DNA of 64,000 nucleotides, taken from Mycobacterium sp. E3251 (GTDB lineage: Bacteria > Actinomycetota > Actinomycetes > Mycobacteriales > Mycobacteriaceae). Made by a program: the position numbers and the translations under genes. A model generated the notes under the pieces. The model was not told the DNA's origin, did no database searches, and saw only the letters and a program-made list of their open reading frames with translations. The stretch covers positions 1-64,000 of the forward strand of contig NZ_LZJF01000064.1 in NCBI RefSeq assembly GCF_001666835.1. The letters run 5' to 3'. Shown piece by piece: positions 18,469 through 27,770 of the stretch; position 1 is the stretch's first letter, and each line of letters opens with the position of its first letter.

Positions 18469-19368
18469 ATGGCGCGCACCGATCGAGACCGTTGGGACCT
18501 GGCGACGAGCGTGGGTGCGACGGCGACGATGGTCGCCGCCCAGCGCGCCTTGTCCTCCGACGCGAAGCTGATCGACGACCCCTATGCGGCGCCGCTGGTG
18601 CGCGCCGTCGGGATCGACGTCTACGTCCGGCTGGTGAACGGCGAGATCCCGGCCGGTGGGGCTTCCGAGTTCGATCCGCACCGGATGGCGCGGGGGATGG
18701 CTTGCCGCACAAGGTTTTATGACGACTTCTTCTTGGACGCAACGCGGAGCGGGATCAGCCAGGCGGTGATCCTGGCGTCGGGGCTTGACGCGCGCGCCTA
18801 CCGCCTGCCGTGGCCGGCGGGCACCGTCGTCTATGAGGTCGACATGCCGCAGGTCATCGAATTCAAGACGCTGACCCTGGACGATCTGGGCGCCGAGCCG
18901 ACTGCCGAGCGGCGCACCGTCGCCATCGACCTGCGTGACGACTGGGCCACGGCGCTGCGCGCCGCCGGATTCGATCCGCAGGCTCCGTCGGCGTGGAGCG
19001 CCGAGGGTCTACTGGTGTATTTGCCCGAGGCGGCCCAGGACGCGCTGTTCGACAACATCACCGCGTTGAGCGCTCCCGGCAGCCGGCTGGCCTTCGACTT
19101 CGTGCCGGACACCGCCGTTTTCGCCGACCCCCGCTGGCGCGCCCACCACGACCGGATGAGCGAGCTCGGGTTCGAGGTCGACTTCAACGACCTCGTCTAT
19201 CACGGGGAGCGCAGCCACATCGTCGACCACCTCGACGAGCGTGGTTGGCGGACGTCGTCGCGCACGGTCGCGGAACTGCACGCGGCCAACGGCTTCGTCT
19301 ACGCCGACGACGAGGTCGCCCAAGCCTTCGCCGATGTCACCTACAGCAGCGCGGTGCTCGGGCGCTGA
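18469..19368 (+). CDS. Class I SAM-dependent methyltransferase, Rv0830-type
   Basis: 299 aa of the large mycobacterial family of putative S-adenosylmethionine-dependent methyltransferases (leucine carboxymethyltransferase-like fold). Typical segments are [18 protein letters not shown] at the N terminus, [17 protein letters not shown] (SAM site, about 102-118), [12 protein letters not shown] and [12 protein letters not shown]. Substrates are not established. A GAGGGAG ribosome site precedes the ATG. Syntenic with Rv0830. Confidence 0.9.
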   Translation: MARTDRDRWDLATSVGATATMVAAQRALSSDAKLIDDPYAAPLVRAVGIDVYVRLVNGEIPAGGASEFDPHRMARGMACRTRFYDDFFLDATRSGISQAVILASGLDARAYRLPWPAGTVVYEVDMPQVIEFKTLTLDDLGAEPTAERRTVAIDLRDDWATALRAAGFDPQAPSAWSAEGLLVYLPEAAQDALFDNITALSAPGSRLAFDFVPDTAVFADPRWRAHHDRMSELGFEVDFNDLVYHGERSHIVDHLDERGWRTSSRTVAELHAANGFVYADDEVAQAFADVTYSSAVLGR

Positions 19369-19400
19369 GTGCCGATCGACCGAGGCCAAAAACGCTTCGG

Positions 19401-19473
19401 TGCCCCCACTAGGACTCGAACCTAGGACCTGCGGATTAAAAGTCCGTAGCTCTACCAACTGAGCTATAGGGGC
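19401..19473 (-). tRNA. lysT: tRNA-Lys (TTT)
   Basis: Minus-strand cloverleaf with acceptor GCCCCTA / TGGGGGC, anticodon stem ACGGA/TCCGT around loop CTTTTAA (anticodon TTT) and a T-arm containing GGTTCGAGTCC. 73 nt, CCA not encoded. First of a four-tRNA block that follows Rv0830 in M. tuberculosis as well. Confidence 0.95.
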
Positions 19474-19597
19474 CGCGGAGATTCAGGATACTTGGGCCAC
19501 AAACCCGGCTCGTTTGAGGATTGGGCACACAGTGACCTAAGCTGACGTGGCTCCTAACGAAACCACGTTGCGAGTACCCCGGAGTGATTCGGTTCTG

Positions 19598-19670
19598 GCC
19601 CCCATCGTCTAGTGGCCTAGGACGCCGCCCTTTCACGGCGGTAGCACGGGTTCGAATCCCGTTGGGGGTA
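19598..19670 (+). tRNA. gluT: tRNA-Glu (TTC)
   Basis: Acceptor GCCCCCA / TGGGGGT, anticodon stem CCGCC/GGCGG around CTTTCAC (anticodon TTC), T-loop GGTTCGAATCC. 73 nt, CCA not encoded. Confidence 0.96.
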
Positions 19671-19699
19671 CGCGACGCGGCGACGCGGAGCAGCAGCAA

Positions 19700-19773
19700 G
19701 GCCCTGTGGCGCAGTTGGTTAGCGCGCCGCCCTGTCACGGCGGAGGTCGCGGGTTCGAGTCCCGTCAGGGTCG
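19700..19773 (+). tRNA. aspT: tRNA-Asp (GTC)
   Basis: Acceptor GGCCCTG / CAGGGTC with discriminator G, anticodon stem CCGCC/GGCGG around CTGTCAC (anticodon GTC), T-loop GGTTCGAGTCC. 74 nt. Confidence 0.96.
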
Positions 19774-19802
19774 CCAACTCGGCGAGGCACTACATGCCTT
19801 CC

Positions 19803-19879
19803 GGCCAGGTAGCTCAGTCGGTACGAGCGTCCGCCTGAAAAGCGGAAGGTCGGCGGTTCGATCCCGCCCCTGGCCACCA
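19803..19879 (+). tRNA. pheU: tRNA-Phe (GAA), CCA encoded
   Basis: Acceptor GGCCAGG / CCTGGCC, anticodon stem TCCGC/GCGGA around CTGAAAA (anticodon GAA), T-loop GGTTCGATCC, discriminator A at 19876 followed by genomic CCA at 19877-19879. The last tRNA of the block; the conserved order with M. tuberculosis ends here and accessory genes begin. Confidence 0.95.
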
Positions 19880-19945
19880 GTCTTGATGACACGGAGTGGT
19901 CCTCTGAGCCTCCGCGGGCCTGGAATCCTTGCCGATGCGTCTGAG

Positions 19946-21145
19946 CTAGATGAACGCGGGCATCGATTCCCAGCCTCGGACAGCCGACGCTGATGACAAG
20001 TGTGCGTTCTGGGTGTCGATGTCCCATTCGGGGAAGCGCTTGAAAATTTCCTCGAGCGCGATTCGTGCCTCCAGCCTGGCGAGTGCCGCTCCTAGGCAGA
20101 AGTGAGCTCCCACGCTGAATGCCAGGTGCTGATGCGGCTGGCGATGAATGTCGAACCGGTCTCCGTCAGGCGGGAATTGGCGATGGTCGCGGCACGCTGA
20201 TGCGATCAGCGGCATCATGACGCTGCCTTCGGGCACTGTGTGGCCGTACCACTCGGTATCACGGGTGACGTAGCGGGCGAGGTGCGGTACGGGGGGTTCG
20301 TAGCGCAGCAGCTCCTCGATCGTCTGCGGAATCAACCGATGGTCGGCTGCGATTTCGCGCCGCTGGTCGGGGTGGTCGGCGAGGACTTTTCCGGCCCAGC
20401 CGAGGAGTCGGGTGGTGGTCTCGTTGCCTGCGGAGGCGACGAGGCTGATGTAAAGCAGGATTTCGTCGCGAGTCAGGGTTCGGCGGACTCCTGTCTCGTC
20501 GTCGAATTCGACGTTGAGGAGTTCGGTCGTGATGTCGTCGGAGGGGTGTTCGGCGCGCCAGTCGAGATAGGCGGCGAACACCTCGTCGTAGTGGACGCCT
20601 TCCGAGGCCAGTGTCATGGGTTGGCCGGCCTCGGTGAGCAACGAGGCATTCGAGCGTTCCCGGACATGTTCTTGGGCGTCTTCGGGAATGCCGACCAGCA
20701 TTCCGATGACTTTCATCGGCATCTGAGCGCCGAGATCGGCGATGAAATCGAAACGTCCAGTCCCGACGAGAGGGTCGAGACATTGTGCGCAAAATGCGCG
20801 AATCTTGTCCTCGAGTTCGGCGATCTTGCGGGGGGTGAACATCCGCGCGAGCAATTTGCGATGGATGTCATGAACCGGTGGGTCTTCGAAAACGATGATC
20901 CCGGGCGGTATTTCGATGTTCGCTTTGATCACTTCGAGGATCATTCCGCGGGCTGAACTGAACGTGGCGGTGTCGACAAGCGCACGACTCACGTCCTGGA
21001 AACGACTGAGCGCATAGAAATCGTATTGCTCGTTGTAGTACAGCGGCGACTCCTCGCGCAGCCGCCGGAACGTCGGGTAGGGATCAGCCAGAAGTCCCAC
21101 ATCGTAGGGGTCGTACCGAATGTCGTTGACCTCAGTCACGGTCAT
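19946..21145 (-). CDS. Cytochrome P450 monooxygenase
   Basis: 399 aa, a complete bacterial soluble P450. The I-helix oxygen-activating motif is AGNETT (239-244), the ExxR motif lies in ELLRYEPP (278-285), and the heme-thiolate loop is FSVGAHFCLGAALAR with Cys350. Substrate and CYP family cannot be assigned by eye. It needs a ferredoxin, none of which is adjacent. Start at ATG 21145 with GGAGGAC nine bases before it. It lies just beyond the tRNA block and looks less GC-rich than the core genes, suggesting acquisition. A TetR gene is divergent 299 bases away and may control it. Confidence 0.93.
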   Translation of the reverse strand: MTVTEVNDIRYDPYDVGLLADPYPTFRRLREESPLYYNEQYDFYALSRFQDVSRALVDTATFSSARGMILEVIKANIEIPPGIIVFEDPPVHDIHRKLLARMFTPRKIAELEDKIRAFCAQCLDPLVGTGRFDFIADLGAQMPMKVIGMLVGIPEDAQEHVRERSNASLLTEAGQPMTLASEGVHYDEVFAAYLDWRAEHPSDDITTELLNVEFDDETGVRRTLTRDEILLYISLVASAGNETTTRLLGWAGKVLADHPDQRREIAADHRLIPQTIEELLRYEPPVPHLARYVTRDTEWYGHTVPEGSVMMPLIASACRDHRQFPPDGDRFDIHRQPHQHLAFSVGAHFCLGAALARLEARIALEEIFKRFPEWDIDTQNAHLSSASAVRGWESMPAFI

Positions 21146-21444
21146 GGTCCGTCCTCCTGGTGCAGTGAAACCTGCCGATTCCTTGGCTGTATCACAGCAG
21201 ACCTAGCGCCAACTGACAAGACAAATCAGAGCAGAATGTCGCGTCAGTCGTCGACTGTCGCGGATCCCCGCGGTGTGGTGAACAAGAACTTCAGCACGGC
21301 AGGTGAGCGCGTATTGCTGAGATTTCGCATGGACTGGCACGTGCGAAGCGACAAGATATCGTTGACCCTGGCCCCAGCTCGCAATACTTTTAGCGATAGG
21401 TTGTCACGTCAAACCGAACTGGAGCACGATGATGGGCCTTAACC
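21146..21444. other. 299-bp divergent intergenic region, no gene recognised
   Basis: Region between the P450 start and the TetR start. I see no coding frame with a sensible product. Near 21353-21366 (GACAAGATATCGTTG) there is a short imperfect dyad around GATATC, 80 bases before the TetR start, which could be an operator. Base composition is clearly lower in GC than the core genes. Confidence 0.4.
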
Positions 21445-22128
21445 TTGCGTAGCCATGGATGGTCGGGCCACACGCCGGCCTCCGATGAGGAAGCCGTCAA
21501 CAGGATTCTGGACGCGGTTGACTCCTTGGTCGCCGAAGGCGGATCGGCCATCCGCGTCAGCGACGTGGCCCGCGTTCTGGGAGTAAGCCGCCAGACCATC
21601 TACCGTTACTTTCCCGGGGCTGAAGCGCTTGTGGTCGGCAGCCAAATGCGTTCGGCTAACGGCTTTCTCGATCGTTTAGCCGATCACCTGCGTGGGTGGA
21701 CAAATCCGGCGGCTGCCGTCGTCGAGGGCGTAGCATTCGCGGCCGAGGAGTTCGCCGACGACCCGCTGATGGCGCGCGTCCTACATTCACGGCTACCGGG
21801 TGGCACGTCGGCCTCCTTCACCGCCGGTGCGGCATTTGGTCTCGGACGAGAAATGTTCCGACGATATGACGTCGACTGGGCCGCCCATGGCTTCGACCAC
21901 GCTGCGATGGACGACCTCATCGAACTCGCTGTACGCACACTCCAGTCGATTCTGCTCGATCCTCCCGAGCGGCCACTCAACCCACTGGCACTCCGCAGTC
22001 TTGTGGGCAGATGGCTTGGACCGGCCGTCCTCTACCGCCAGCTGACCCGCGACATCGATGCACTAACCGCTCTCACGCACGCCAGCCAACTGGCTTCCAG
22101 CGCTCGCGGATCAGTCAGATTGGCGTGA
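21445..22128 (+). CDS. TetR-family transcriptional regulator
   Basis: 227 aa reading from TTG 21445; a preceding ATG frame stops at once. The helix-turn-helix is clear: AIRVSDVARVLGVSRQTIYRYFPGAEAL (about 34-61). The C-terminal helical domain (75-227) is of the long mycobacterial TetR type. Divergent from the P450, which it probably represses in the absence of a hydrophobic effector. The exact start is uncertain; the TTG has no strong ribosome site. Confidence 0.82.
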   Translation: MRSHGWSGHTPASDEEAVNRILDAVDSLVAEGGSAIRVSDVARVLGVSRQTIYRYFPGAEALVVGSQMRSANGFLDRLADHLRGWTNPAAAVVEGVAFAAEEFADDPLMARVLHSRLPGGTSASFTAGAAFGLGREMFRRYDVDWAAHGFDHAAMDDLIELAVRTLQSILLDPPERPLNPLALRSLVGRWLGPAVLYRQLTRDIDALTALTHASQLASSARGSVRLA

Positions 22129-22617
22129 CAGATAATTGTCGGCCGCTCCCTCAACCTCGAGAGGAGCTATCAGAACGGTCTCTCGTGGCCCCGCGACCCC
22201 GCGATCGCCTTCGCCGGGCTTTCGAATCACGTTCTGGTTCAAGAGGTTCAACGGATTGCGGTGGGACCCCCACAAGCGTCTGACATCCGCACGGTCACGA
22301 CGGGTGGCGGATTTTCGGATTGACCCCGAGTTCTCGGGTTACTCACACGGGTCACGAACCACAACGGCTCGGATCCGCAGCTCGACAAGCCGATCCGGTG
22401 GGCGATGTCTGCTCTGCGCTGGTCACCCAAGCCTTCGGTGGCGGCGCTGACCAGCGTGGCCGCGGCGGCACTGGCGTCCCCTCTGCGGAGACGGGTCTCC
22501 TTGAAGAACTAGGCAAGCGCCACAGTCTCGGTCTACGCGGCCGCCGTAGCAATATAGGGGCGCTGCGAGGGCGAGCAGCAAACATCATGCTTGCGCGGCG
22601 GCAGCACGGGTATTCCT
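22129..22617. other. 489-bp stretch without a convincing gene, possible decayed sequence
   Basis: No frame with both a plausible start and a family-like product covers this stretch. One plus-strand frame (about 22322-22510) is open for some 60 codons and includes the segment MSALRWSPKPSVAALTSVAA before a stop at 22508-22510, which could be the tail of a decayed gene, but I cannot link it to a family. No repeat or tRNA fragment was recognised. Confidence 0.35.
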
Positions 22618-25173
22618 GTGAACACGATGACAGCGAAGCCCGACCTGCGCACGGAAGAAATCGACTCATGTGTGCGCGTCTACGGGACGCGAGTCCACAA
22701 TCTGCGTGGTGTCGACGTCGTAGCGCCCCGCGACGCGCTGGTCGCGTTCACCGGGATCTCCGGATCCGGAAAATCGTCGTTGGCCTTCGGGACCATCTAT
22801 GCCGAGGCCCAGCGCCGCTATTTCGAATCGGTCGCCCCTTACGCCCGTCGCCTGCTGCTGCCAGCCGGCGCGCCGAAGGTAGATGACATCACCGGCCTAC
22901 CGCCCGCCGTCGCATTGCAGCAGCGCCGCGGTTCGGCGACGTCGCGATCGACGGTCGGCACCGTCACCACCCTGTCGAACCTGCTGAGGATGTTGTTCTC
23001 CCGCGCCGGAACGTACCCGCCGGGGACGACGGAACGGCTGGACTCCGATGCGTTCTCCCCGAACACCGCGGTGGGGGCGTGCCCCGAATGCCACGGGTTG
23101 GGACGAATCCATCGGGTGACCGAAGAGACACTGGTACCGGACCCTTCGCTGACCATCCGCGAAGGCGCCGTCGCCGCCTGGCCGGGCGCGTGGCAGGGCC
23201 AAAACCTACGCGACATTCTGGTCACGCTGGGGTACGACATCGACAAACCGTGGCGAAAACTTCCCAAGCGTCAGCGCAATTGGATCCTGTTCACCGATGA
23301 GCAGCCCACCGTCGAAATCGACCCGCGCCAGCATCCCGTGCAGGCCGACTACTACTACAACGGGACGTTCTCCAGCGCCGAACGCCACGTCCGCCACACG
23401 TTGGCCAACTCCCATAGCGCGATGATGCGTCGCCGCGTGCTGCAATTCGTCGACAGCGTCGAATGCCCACTGTGCGACGGATCTGGGCTGCGGCCGGAGG
23501 CGCTGAGGGTGACATTCGCCGGGCGCACCATCGCCGACTACGCGGGGATGCCGTTGGCCGAGCTTGCTGACGCCCTGCGCCCGACGGCTTCTCGGAAGGA
23601 TGCCGCCGCCGCGTACGAGTCAACGGAATCCGGTGAACTGACGGAAGTGGCGACGATGATCGCCGCCGACCTCGTCGCCCGCCTGCAGGTACTCCTCGAT
23701 CTCGGCCTTGGCTATCTCACGCTTAGTCGCCGCACCCCGACAGTGTCACCGGGCGAATTGCAGCGGTTGCGGCTGGCCACCCAGCTGCGCGCCGGCTTGT
23801 TCGGCGTGCTTTATGTGCTCGACGAGCCTTCGGCGGGACTGCACCCGGCCGACGCCGAACCGCTACTCGACGTACTCGATCGCCTACGGCGCGCGGGCAA
23901 TTCCTTATTCGTAGTCGAGCACGACATGGACGTGGTACGCCGTGCCGATTGGATCGTCGACGTCGGACCCGGGGCCGGGGAGCTTGGCGGCAGTGTGCTC
24001 TACAGCGGCCCGGTGCCGGGCCTCGCCGACATCGAGAAATCGGTCACTCGCCGGTACCTTCTCGACGGGGCCAGCCCACCGCCTCGTCAACCCCGGACCC
24101 AGTCCGGGCAGTTGCGGCTGCGCGGGATCTGCTTCCACAATTTGCGCGACCTCGATGTGGACCTGCCACTGGGTGTGTACACCGCGGTCACCGGGGTGTC
24201 CGGCTCAGGCAAGTCGACGCTCGTCGTCAAGGTCCTCGGCGACGTTGTGAACAGCCACCTCGGCACGGGACGCGCAGCCGAGCCGGCCCATGCCGATGAT
24301 GACGAAACCGACTCCGAGGTAGTCGATCTCGATCGCGACGCGAGCGTCGGCGTGACGGTCGAAGGCGTCGAGAAGATCAATCGGTTGGTATCCGTCGACC
24401 AGCGCCCAATCGGGCGCACGCCGCGCTCGACATTGGCGACCTATACCGGCTTGTTCGACGCCGTGCGCCAAGAATTCGCCGCGACTCCGAAGGCCCGTCG
24501 CCGCGGTTGGACAGCGGGCCGGTTTTCGTTCAACGTGTCCGAAGGTTGCTGCCCAACCTGTCAGGGCGAGGGGTTCGTCTCGGTCGAATTGTTGTTTCTG
24601 CCGGGCACATACGCCACATGCCCGGCGTGTCAGGGAGCGCGTTACTCCGACGAGACACTCGAGGTACGGTACCGCGGCCGCACGATCGCCGACGTGCTTG
24701 CGATGACCGTTGATGAGGCCTCGGACTTTCTTGCTGACGTGACGAAGGCGGCGCGGAGCCTGTCCACGTTGCGAGAGGTCGGACTTGGCTATCTCCGGCT
24801 GGGACAGCCCGCGACTGAGCTGTCAGGTGGTGAGGCGCAGCGCATCAAGCTTGCCTCCGAACTCCAGCGGCCGCGCCGAGGGCATTCCCTCTACGTCCTC
24901 GACGAGCCGACCACCGGGCTGCACCCCGCAGATGTGGATCTGCTCGATCGTCAACTGCACCGCCTGGTCGACGCGGGCAATACCGTGGTGGTGGCCGAAC
25001 ACGACATGCGGATGGTCGCGGGTGCCGACTGGGTAATCGACCTAGGGCCCGGAGCCGGCAGCGACGGCGGTCGAGTTGTCGCGGCGGGTACGCCCGAAGC
25101 GGTTGCACGTGCGAAACACAGCCGAACCGCGCCATATTTGGCTAAACGGTTGGCGCTGCCTGTAATTCGATGA
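22618..25173 (+). CDS. UvrA-like ABC ATPase (UvrA2/DrrC type)
   Basis: About 851 aa (GTG 22618; ATG 22627 also possible). Two ABC modules: Walker [10 protein letters not shown] and GVSGSGKST; signature [11 protein letters not shown] in the first (degenerate) and [12 protein letters not shown] in the second; Walker [15 protein letters not shown] and [13 protein letters not shown]. Zinc-type CxxC pairs occur in [24 protein letters not shown] and CPACQGAR. It is about 100 residues shorter than housekeeping UvrA, and the first ABC module appears to lack the UvrB-binding insert, as in UvrA2 and the DrrC/daunorubicin-resistance class. Likely role: damage or drug-adduct recognition, not classical repair with UvrB. 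It ends directly in an SDR remnant. Confidence 0.85.
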   Translation: MNTMTAKPDLRTEEIDSCVRVYGTRVHNLRGVDVVAPRDALVAFTGISGSGKSSLAFGTIYAEAQRRYFESVAPYARRLLLPAGAPKVDDITGLPPAVALQQRRGSATSRSTVGTVTTLSNLLRMLFSRAGTYPPGTTERLDSDAFSPNTAVGACPECHGLGRIHRVTEETLVPDPSLTIREGAVAAWPGAWQGQNLRDILVTLGYDIDKPWRKLPKRQRNWILFTDEQPTVEIDPRQHPVQADYYYNGTFSSAERHVRHTLANSHSAMMRRRVLQFVDSVECPLCDGSGLRPEALRVTFAGRTIADYAGMPLAELADALRPTASRKDAAAAYESTESGELTEVATMIAADLVARLQVLLDLGLGYLTLSRRTPTVSPGELQRLRLATQLRAGLFGVLYVLDEPSAGLHPADAEPLLDVLDRLRRAGNSLFVVEHDMDVVRRADWIVDVGPGAGELGGSVLYSGPVPGLADIEKSVTRRYLLDGASPPPRQPRTQSGQLRLRGICFHNLRDLDVDLPLGVYTAVTGVSGSGKSTLVVKVLGDVVNSHLGTGRAAEPAHADDDETDSEVVDLDRDASVGVTVEGVEKINRLVSVDQRPIGRTPRSTLATYTGLFDAVRQEFAATPKARRRGWTAGRFSFNVSEGCCPTCQGEGFVSVELLFLPGTYATCPACQGARYSDETLEVRYRGRTIADVLAMTVDEASDFLADVTKAARSLSTLREVGLGYLRLGQPATELSGGEAQRIKLASELQRPRRGHSLYVLDEPTTGLHPADVDLLDRQLHRLVDAGNTVVVAEHDMRMVAGADWVIDLGPGAGSDGGRVVAAGTPEAVARAKHSRTAPYLAKRLALPVIR

Positions 25174-25352
25174 GAAATCTCGTCGGTCTTGGCAAAACCA
25201 CTCGTGACAAAGCCTCGTCGCGCCATTCCGCTCGAAGTAGCCGTTACGGTCGCCTGCCTGTGCTCTTGGTCAGCCACGAGTCGGCATACGCCACCGGGGC
25301 GCAGTTCGTCGTAGATGGCGGACTCACCAGTTATGTCCCGGTGAAGATCTAG
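25174..25352 (+). pseudogene. C-terminal remnant of a short-chain dehydrogenase (SDR), frameshifted
   Basis: Immediately after the UvrA-like stop, the same frame reads EISSVLAKPLVTKPRRAIP then LEVAVTVACL, matching the usual SDR block before the C terminus. The homology then continues in another frame from about 25261 as VSHESAYATGAQFVVDGG and LTSYVPVKI to a stop at 25350-25352. This is the last ~55 residues of an SDR carrying a frameshift, with the N-terminal three-quarters missing. It marks a rearrangement scar left of the CocE-type hydrolase. Confidence 0.7.
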
Positions 25353-25360
25353 ACCTGAAG

Positions 25361-27067
25361 CTACCCGAGCACGGGAAGCAACAGCCGCGACGACGAGCGC
25401 ACGGTGTTCAGGCTGGACGTGCCGACACTGGCATGCCGGAAGTTCATGATTGCCGGCGTCGAGGGGTCTTGGTCGTCGCTGGTCAGCGTCAGCCGAATGC
25501 GGTGGCCCGCCTTGAACCGGCGGGCGTTGGGAACCAACGGGATTCGATACTCGACGTCCTCTCCCGGGGGCACCGCTTGCGGGTTGCGGCAGGGTAGCAC
25601 CGGCGCGCCGGGCCGGCTGGCCGCGTCGTCGACCTCGCGCAGGCTGGCGCGCAACCAGCCCGCGGTCACGTCGCTCGTTTCCCCGTCGGGTGCCACGTCC
25701 TGCAGGGTCGCAATCCACGCGGTGTCCATCGCCGTCGCCGAGGCCACCAGCCGCAGCTCGATATCGCCGACCACGTCGACGTCCATGCTCAGCGGCGTGC
25801 TGGTCCACACCAGCAGCGACGGCGGATCGATCTCGCTGGGCTTGACGCGGCCAAGGCCCGACCCCAGCACCATGAATTCGCGAACGCCCGGCTCGCCCTC
25901 GTCGGCGTCCAAACCACCGTCGGCGCGCAGGGCCAACTCCCGATGCAATGCCTTCGGCGGCCAGGAGTCGGCGGTACGCCACTCGTCGGCGCCCGGCAGG
26001 AAGTAGCGGACCGGCGGCCCGTCGGTGATCCCGGTGTCGCGCCCCTTCAACCAGTGGTCATACCAGGCCAACGCCTCGGTGTGCATGCTTTCCCACGGCC
26101 AGGTCAGCCCGTACTCGCCGAGCATCCCCATCCGCACACACGTGGTGTCCGACAACGCGTTCCAAGCGGCGAAGGTCGATGGCAGGTGTAGCGGCACGTT
26201 CTGCCAATCACACCCCAAGTAGACCGGGATATCGATTTTCCTGAGCAGTGGCAACAGGTTTCGTTCCTCCCACCACTCGTCCCGCGTCGGGTGCTTGACC
26301 ACCGCCTCCTGCCATAGTTCGTCCCATGGGTGCGGATTGTGTGGCAGCCTGAGCAATTGGCGCAGCATGGTTACCGCTGCCTCGCCGTTCATGGTCTCGA
26401 ATTTCTTGTGGACGCCCGGAGTTTTGAGGACGCGCCGTGCCAACCCGACTGGCTTGCTGCGCCACAGCTTGTCGCTGCGGTCGGAGGTCAGGCCCATCAT
26501 GGCCAGAAACGGGGTAATGAACGATGAACTCAACAGCCCGTGGTGGTTGGCGCCCTCGTACAGGTCGCTCGTCACGGCGAGGGGAAAGATCGCTTTGAGA
26601 TGCGGCGGTCGCTCGACGGCGGCCTCCAGTTGGGTCATCGCGAAATAACTGATGCCGATCATGCCAACGTTTCCGTCGCACCACGGCTGAGCGGCGGTCC
26701 ACTCCACCAGGTCGTGCACGTCCCGGCGTTCCTGCGCATCGAAGAAATTGAACGTGCCCTCGGAGCCGCAGGTGCCGCGTAGGTTGGCGATGACGTGGAT
26801 GTAGCCGCGCGGCACCCAGAAGTCCGTTTTGCCGGCCTCGATGAAACCCGCCGGGGCGCCGAGGTCCTGCATCTGGCGCGGATACGGCGAGGCGGCCAAC
26901 AGCGCCGGGAAGCGGCCGTCGGCGTCGGGCCGGTGAACGTCGGCCAGAAGCGTTGCGCCGTCCCGCATTCTGATCGCGGTGTTGATGTCGGTGCGCGACG
27001 CGTACTTCGGCTCGCTGAGGTTCCGGTATTCCCGGCCGGTGGTCTGCGGGCCATTGAGGGTGATCAT
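25361..27067 (-). CDS. CocE/NonD family hydrolase (X-Pro dipeptidyl-peptidase S15 fold)
   Basis: 568 aa. An alpha/beta-hydrolase domain with nucleophile Ser140 in GMIGISYFAMTQ and the N-terminal block GATLLADVHRPDADGRFPALL leads to a C-terminal jelly-roll domain (about 390-560), the architecture of cocaine esterase, glutaryl-7-ACA acylase and related ester or amide hydrolases. There is no signal peptide. Start ATG 27067 lies directly beside a nested 42-bp dyad, and a TetR gene is divergent, so expression is probably inducible. Substrate unknown. Confidence 0.88.
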   Translation of the reverse strand: MITLNGPQTTGREYRNLSEPKYASRTDINTAIRMRDGATLLADVHRPDADGRFPALLAASPYPRQMQDLGAPAGFIEAGKTDFWVPRGYIHVIANLRGTCGSEGTFNFFDAQERRDVHDLVEWTAAQPWCDGNVGMIGISYFAMTQLEAAVERPPHLKAIFPLAVTSDLYEGANHHGLLSSSFITPFLAMMGLTSDRSDKLWRSKPVGLARRVLKTPGVHKKFETMNGEAAVTMLRQLLRLPHNPHPWDELWQEAVVKHPTRDEWWEERNLLPLLRKIDIPVYLGCDWQNVPLHLPSTFAAWNALSDTTCVRMGMLGEYGLTWPWESMHTEALAWYDHWLKGRDTGITDGPPVRYFLPGADEWRTADSWPPKALHRELALRADGGLDADEGEPGVREFMVLGSGLGRVKPSEIDPPSLLVWTSTPLSMDVDVVGDIELRLVASATAMDTAWIATLQDVAPDGETSDVTAGWLRASLREVDDAASRPGAPVLPCRNPQAVPPGEDVEYRIPLVPNARRFKAGHRIRLTLTSDDQDPSTPAIMNFRHASVGTSSLNTVRSSSRLLLPVLG

Positions 27068-27068
27068 A

Positions 27069-27110
27069 GTTTCACGCTACGTTGAAACTAGTCTCAACGC
27101 AAGGTGAAAC
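27069..27110. promoter_or_regulatory. Nested 42-bp dyad operator between hydrolase and TetR
   Basis: Two concentric inverted repeats share one centre (27089/27090): outer GTTTCAC (27069-27075) / GTGAAAC (27104-27110) and inner CGTTGA (27080-27085) / TCAACG (27094-27099), around ACTAGT. The dyad touches the hydrolase start and ends 19 bases before the TetR GTG, ideal for a TetR dimer pair repressing both. Confidence 0.7.
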
Positions 27111-27116
27111 TTCGGG

Positions 27117-27128
27117 TATGGTGGGACG
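27117..27128 (+). promoter_or_regulatory. Leaderless promoter of the TetR gene (TATGGT + 6 nt + GTG)
   Basis: TATGGT (27117-27122), then GGGACG, then GTG at 27129. The spacing fits a leaderless transcript and supports the chosen start. Confidence 0.5.
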
Positions 27129-27728
27129 GTGGCGCAGCGATCGATCACCCCCGGCCCGCGCGACGAGCGCGGCGTGCTGGCGGCGCGCATTCTGGCCGCG
27201 GCCCGCGACGAATTCGCCGAACATGGCTGGGCCGGCACGGCCATTCGTGCCGTCGCCCGTAGCGCGGACGTCGACCCGGCGCTGATCTATCACTATTTCG
27301 GCTCCAAGGAGGGCCTGCTCGATGCGGCCACCACGCCGCCGCAGAAATGGCTGGATGCGGTGGCAGCGACGTGGGCGACGCCCAAGGCCGACCTGGGTCG
27401 GCAACTGATCCGCACCGTGTTGGACACGTGGACCGACGAGGAGGTCGGGCCGATCCTGCGGGCGGTGGTGTTGACCGCCGCCCACGAGGACAAGACCCGA
27501 GACAAACTGCGGCTGATCGTCGAACGCGGACTGATCGGCGGTTCCACCCTGGGCGCCGACGAGGACGAACGACTGCGGCGCAGTGGTTTGATCGCCACCC
27601 AGCTGATCGGCTTCGCACTGTTGCGCTACGTCTGGAAGATGGAGCCGATCGCGTCGATGCCCGAGGATGAGGTGGTGGCGGCGATGGCGCCGAACCTGCA
27701 ACGCTATGTCGAGGGCGACATCTCCTAG
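27129..27728 (+). CDS. TetR-family transcriptional regulator
   Basis: 199 aa. Helix-turn-helix in about residues 20-60: AEHGWAGTAIRAVARSADVD followed by PALIYHYFGSKEGLL. The C-terminal region resembles the TetR_C tetracyclin-like ligand domain. Divergent from the CocE-type hydrolase and separated from it by the nested dyad, so it is the obvious candidate repressor of that gene and of itself. The leaderless promoter fixes GTG 27129 as start. Confidence 0.88.
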   Translation: MAQRSITPGPRDERGVLAARILAAARDEFAEHGWAGTAIRAVARSADVDPALIYHYFGSKEGLLDAATTPPQKWLDAVAATWATPKADLGRQLIRTVLDTWTDEEVGPILRAVVLTAAHEDKTRDKLRLIVERGLIGGSTLGADEDERLRRSGLIATQLIGFALLRYVWKMEPIASMPEDEVVAAMAPNLQRYVEGDIS

Positions 27729-27770
27729 CAGTTAACGCGACCCGGCGCGGCCAGCCGCGACAATGATCGG

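Noticed and set aside
19946..25352. Prophage or transposon
   Set aside because: No integrase, transposase, terminal repeats or phage structural genes were seen in this accessory block; only composition and gene content suggest transfer.
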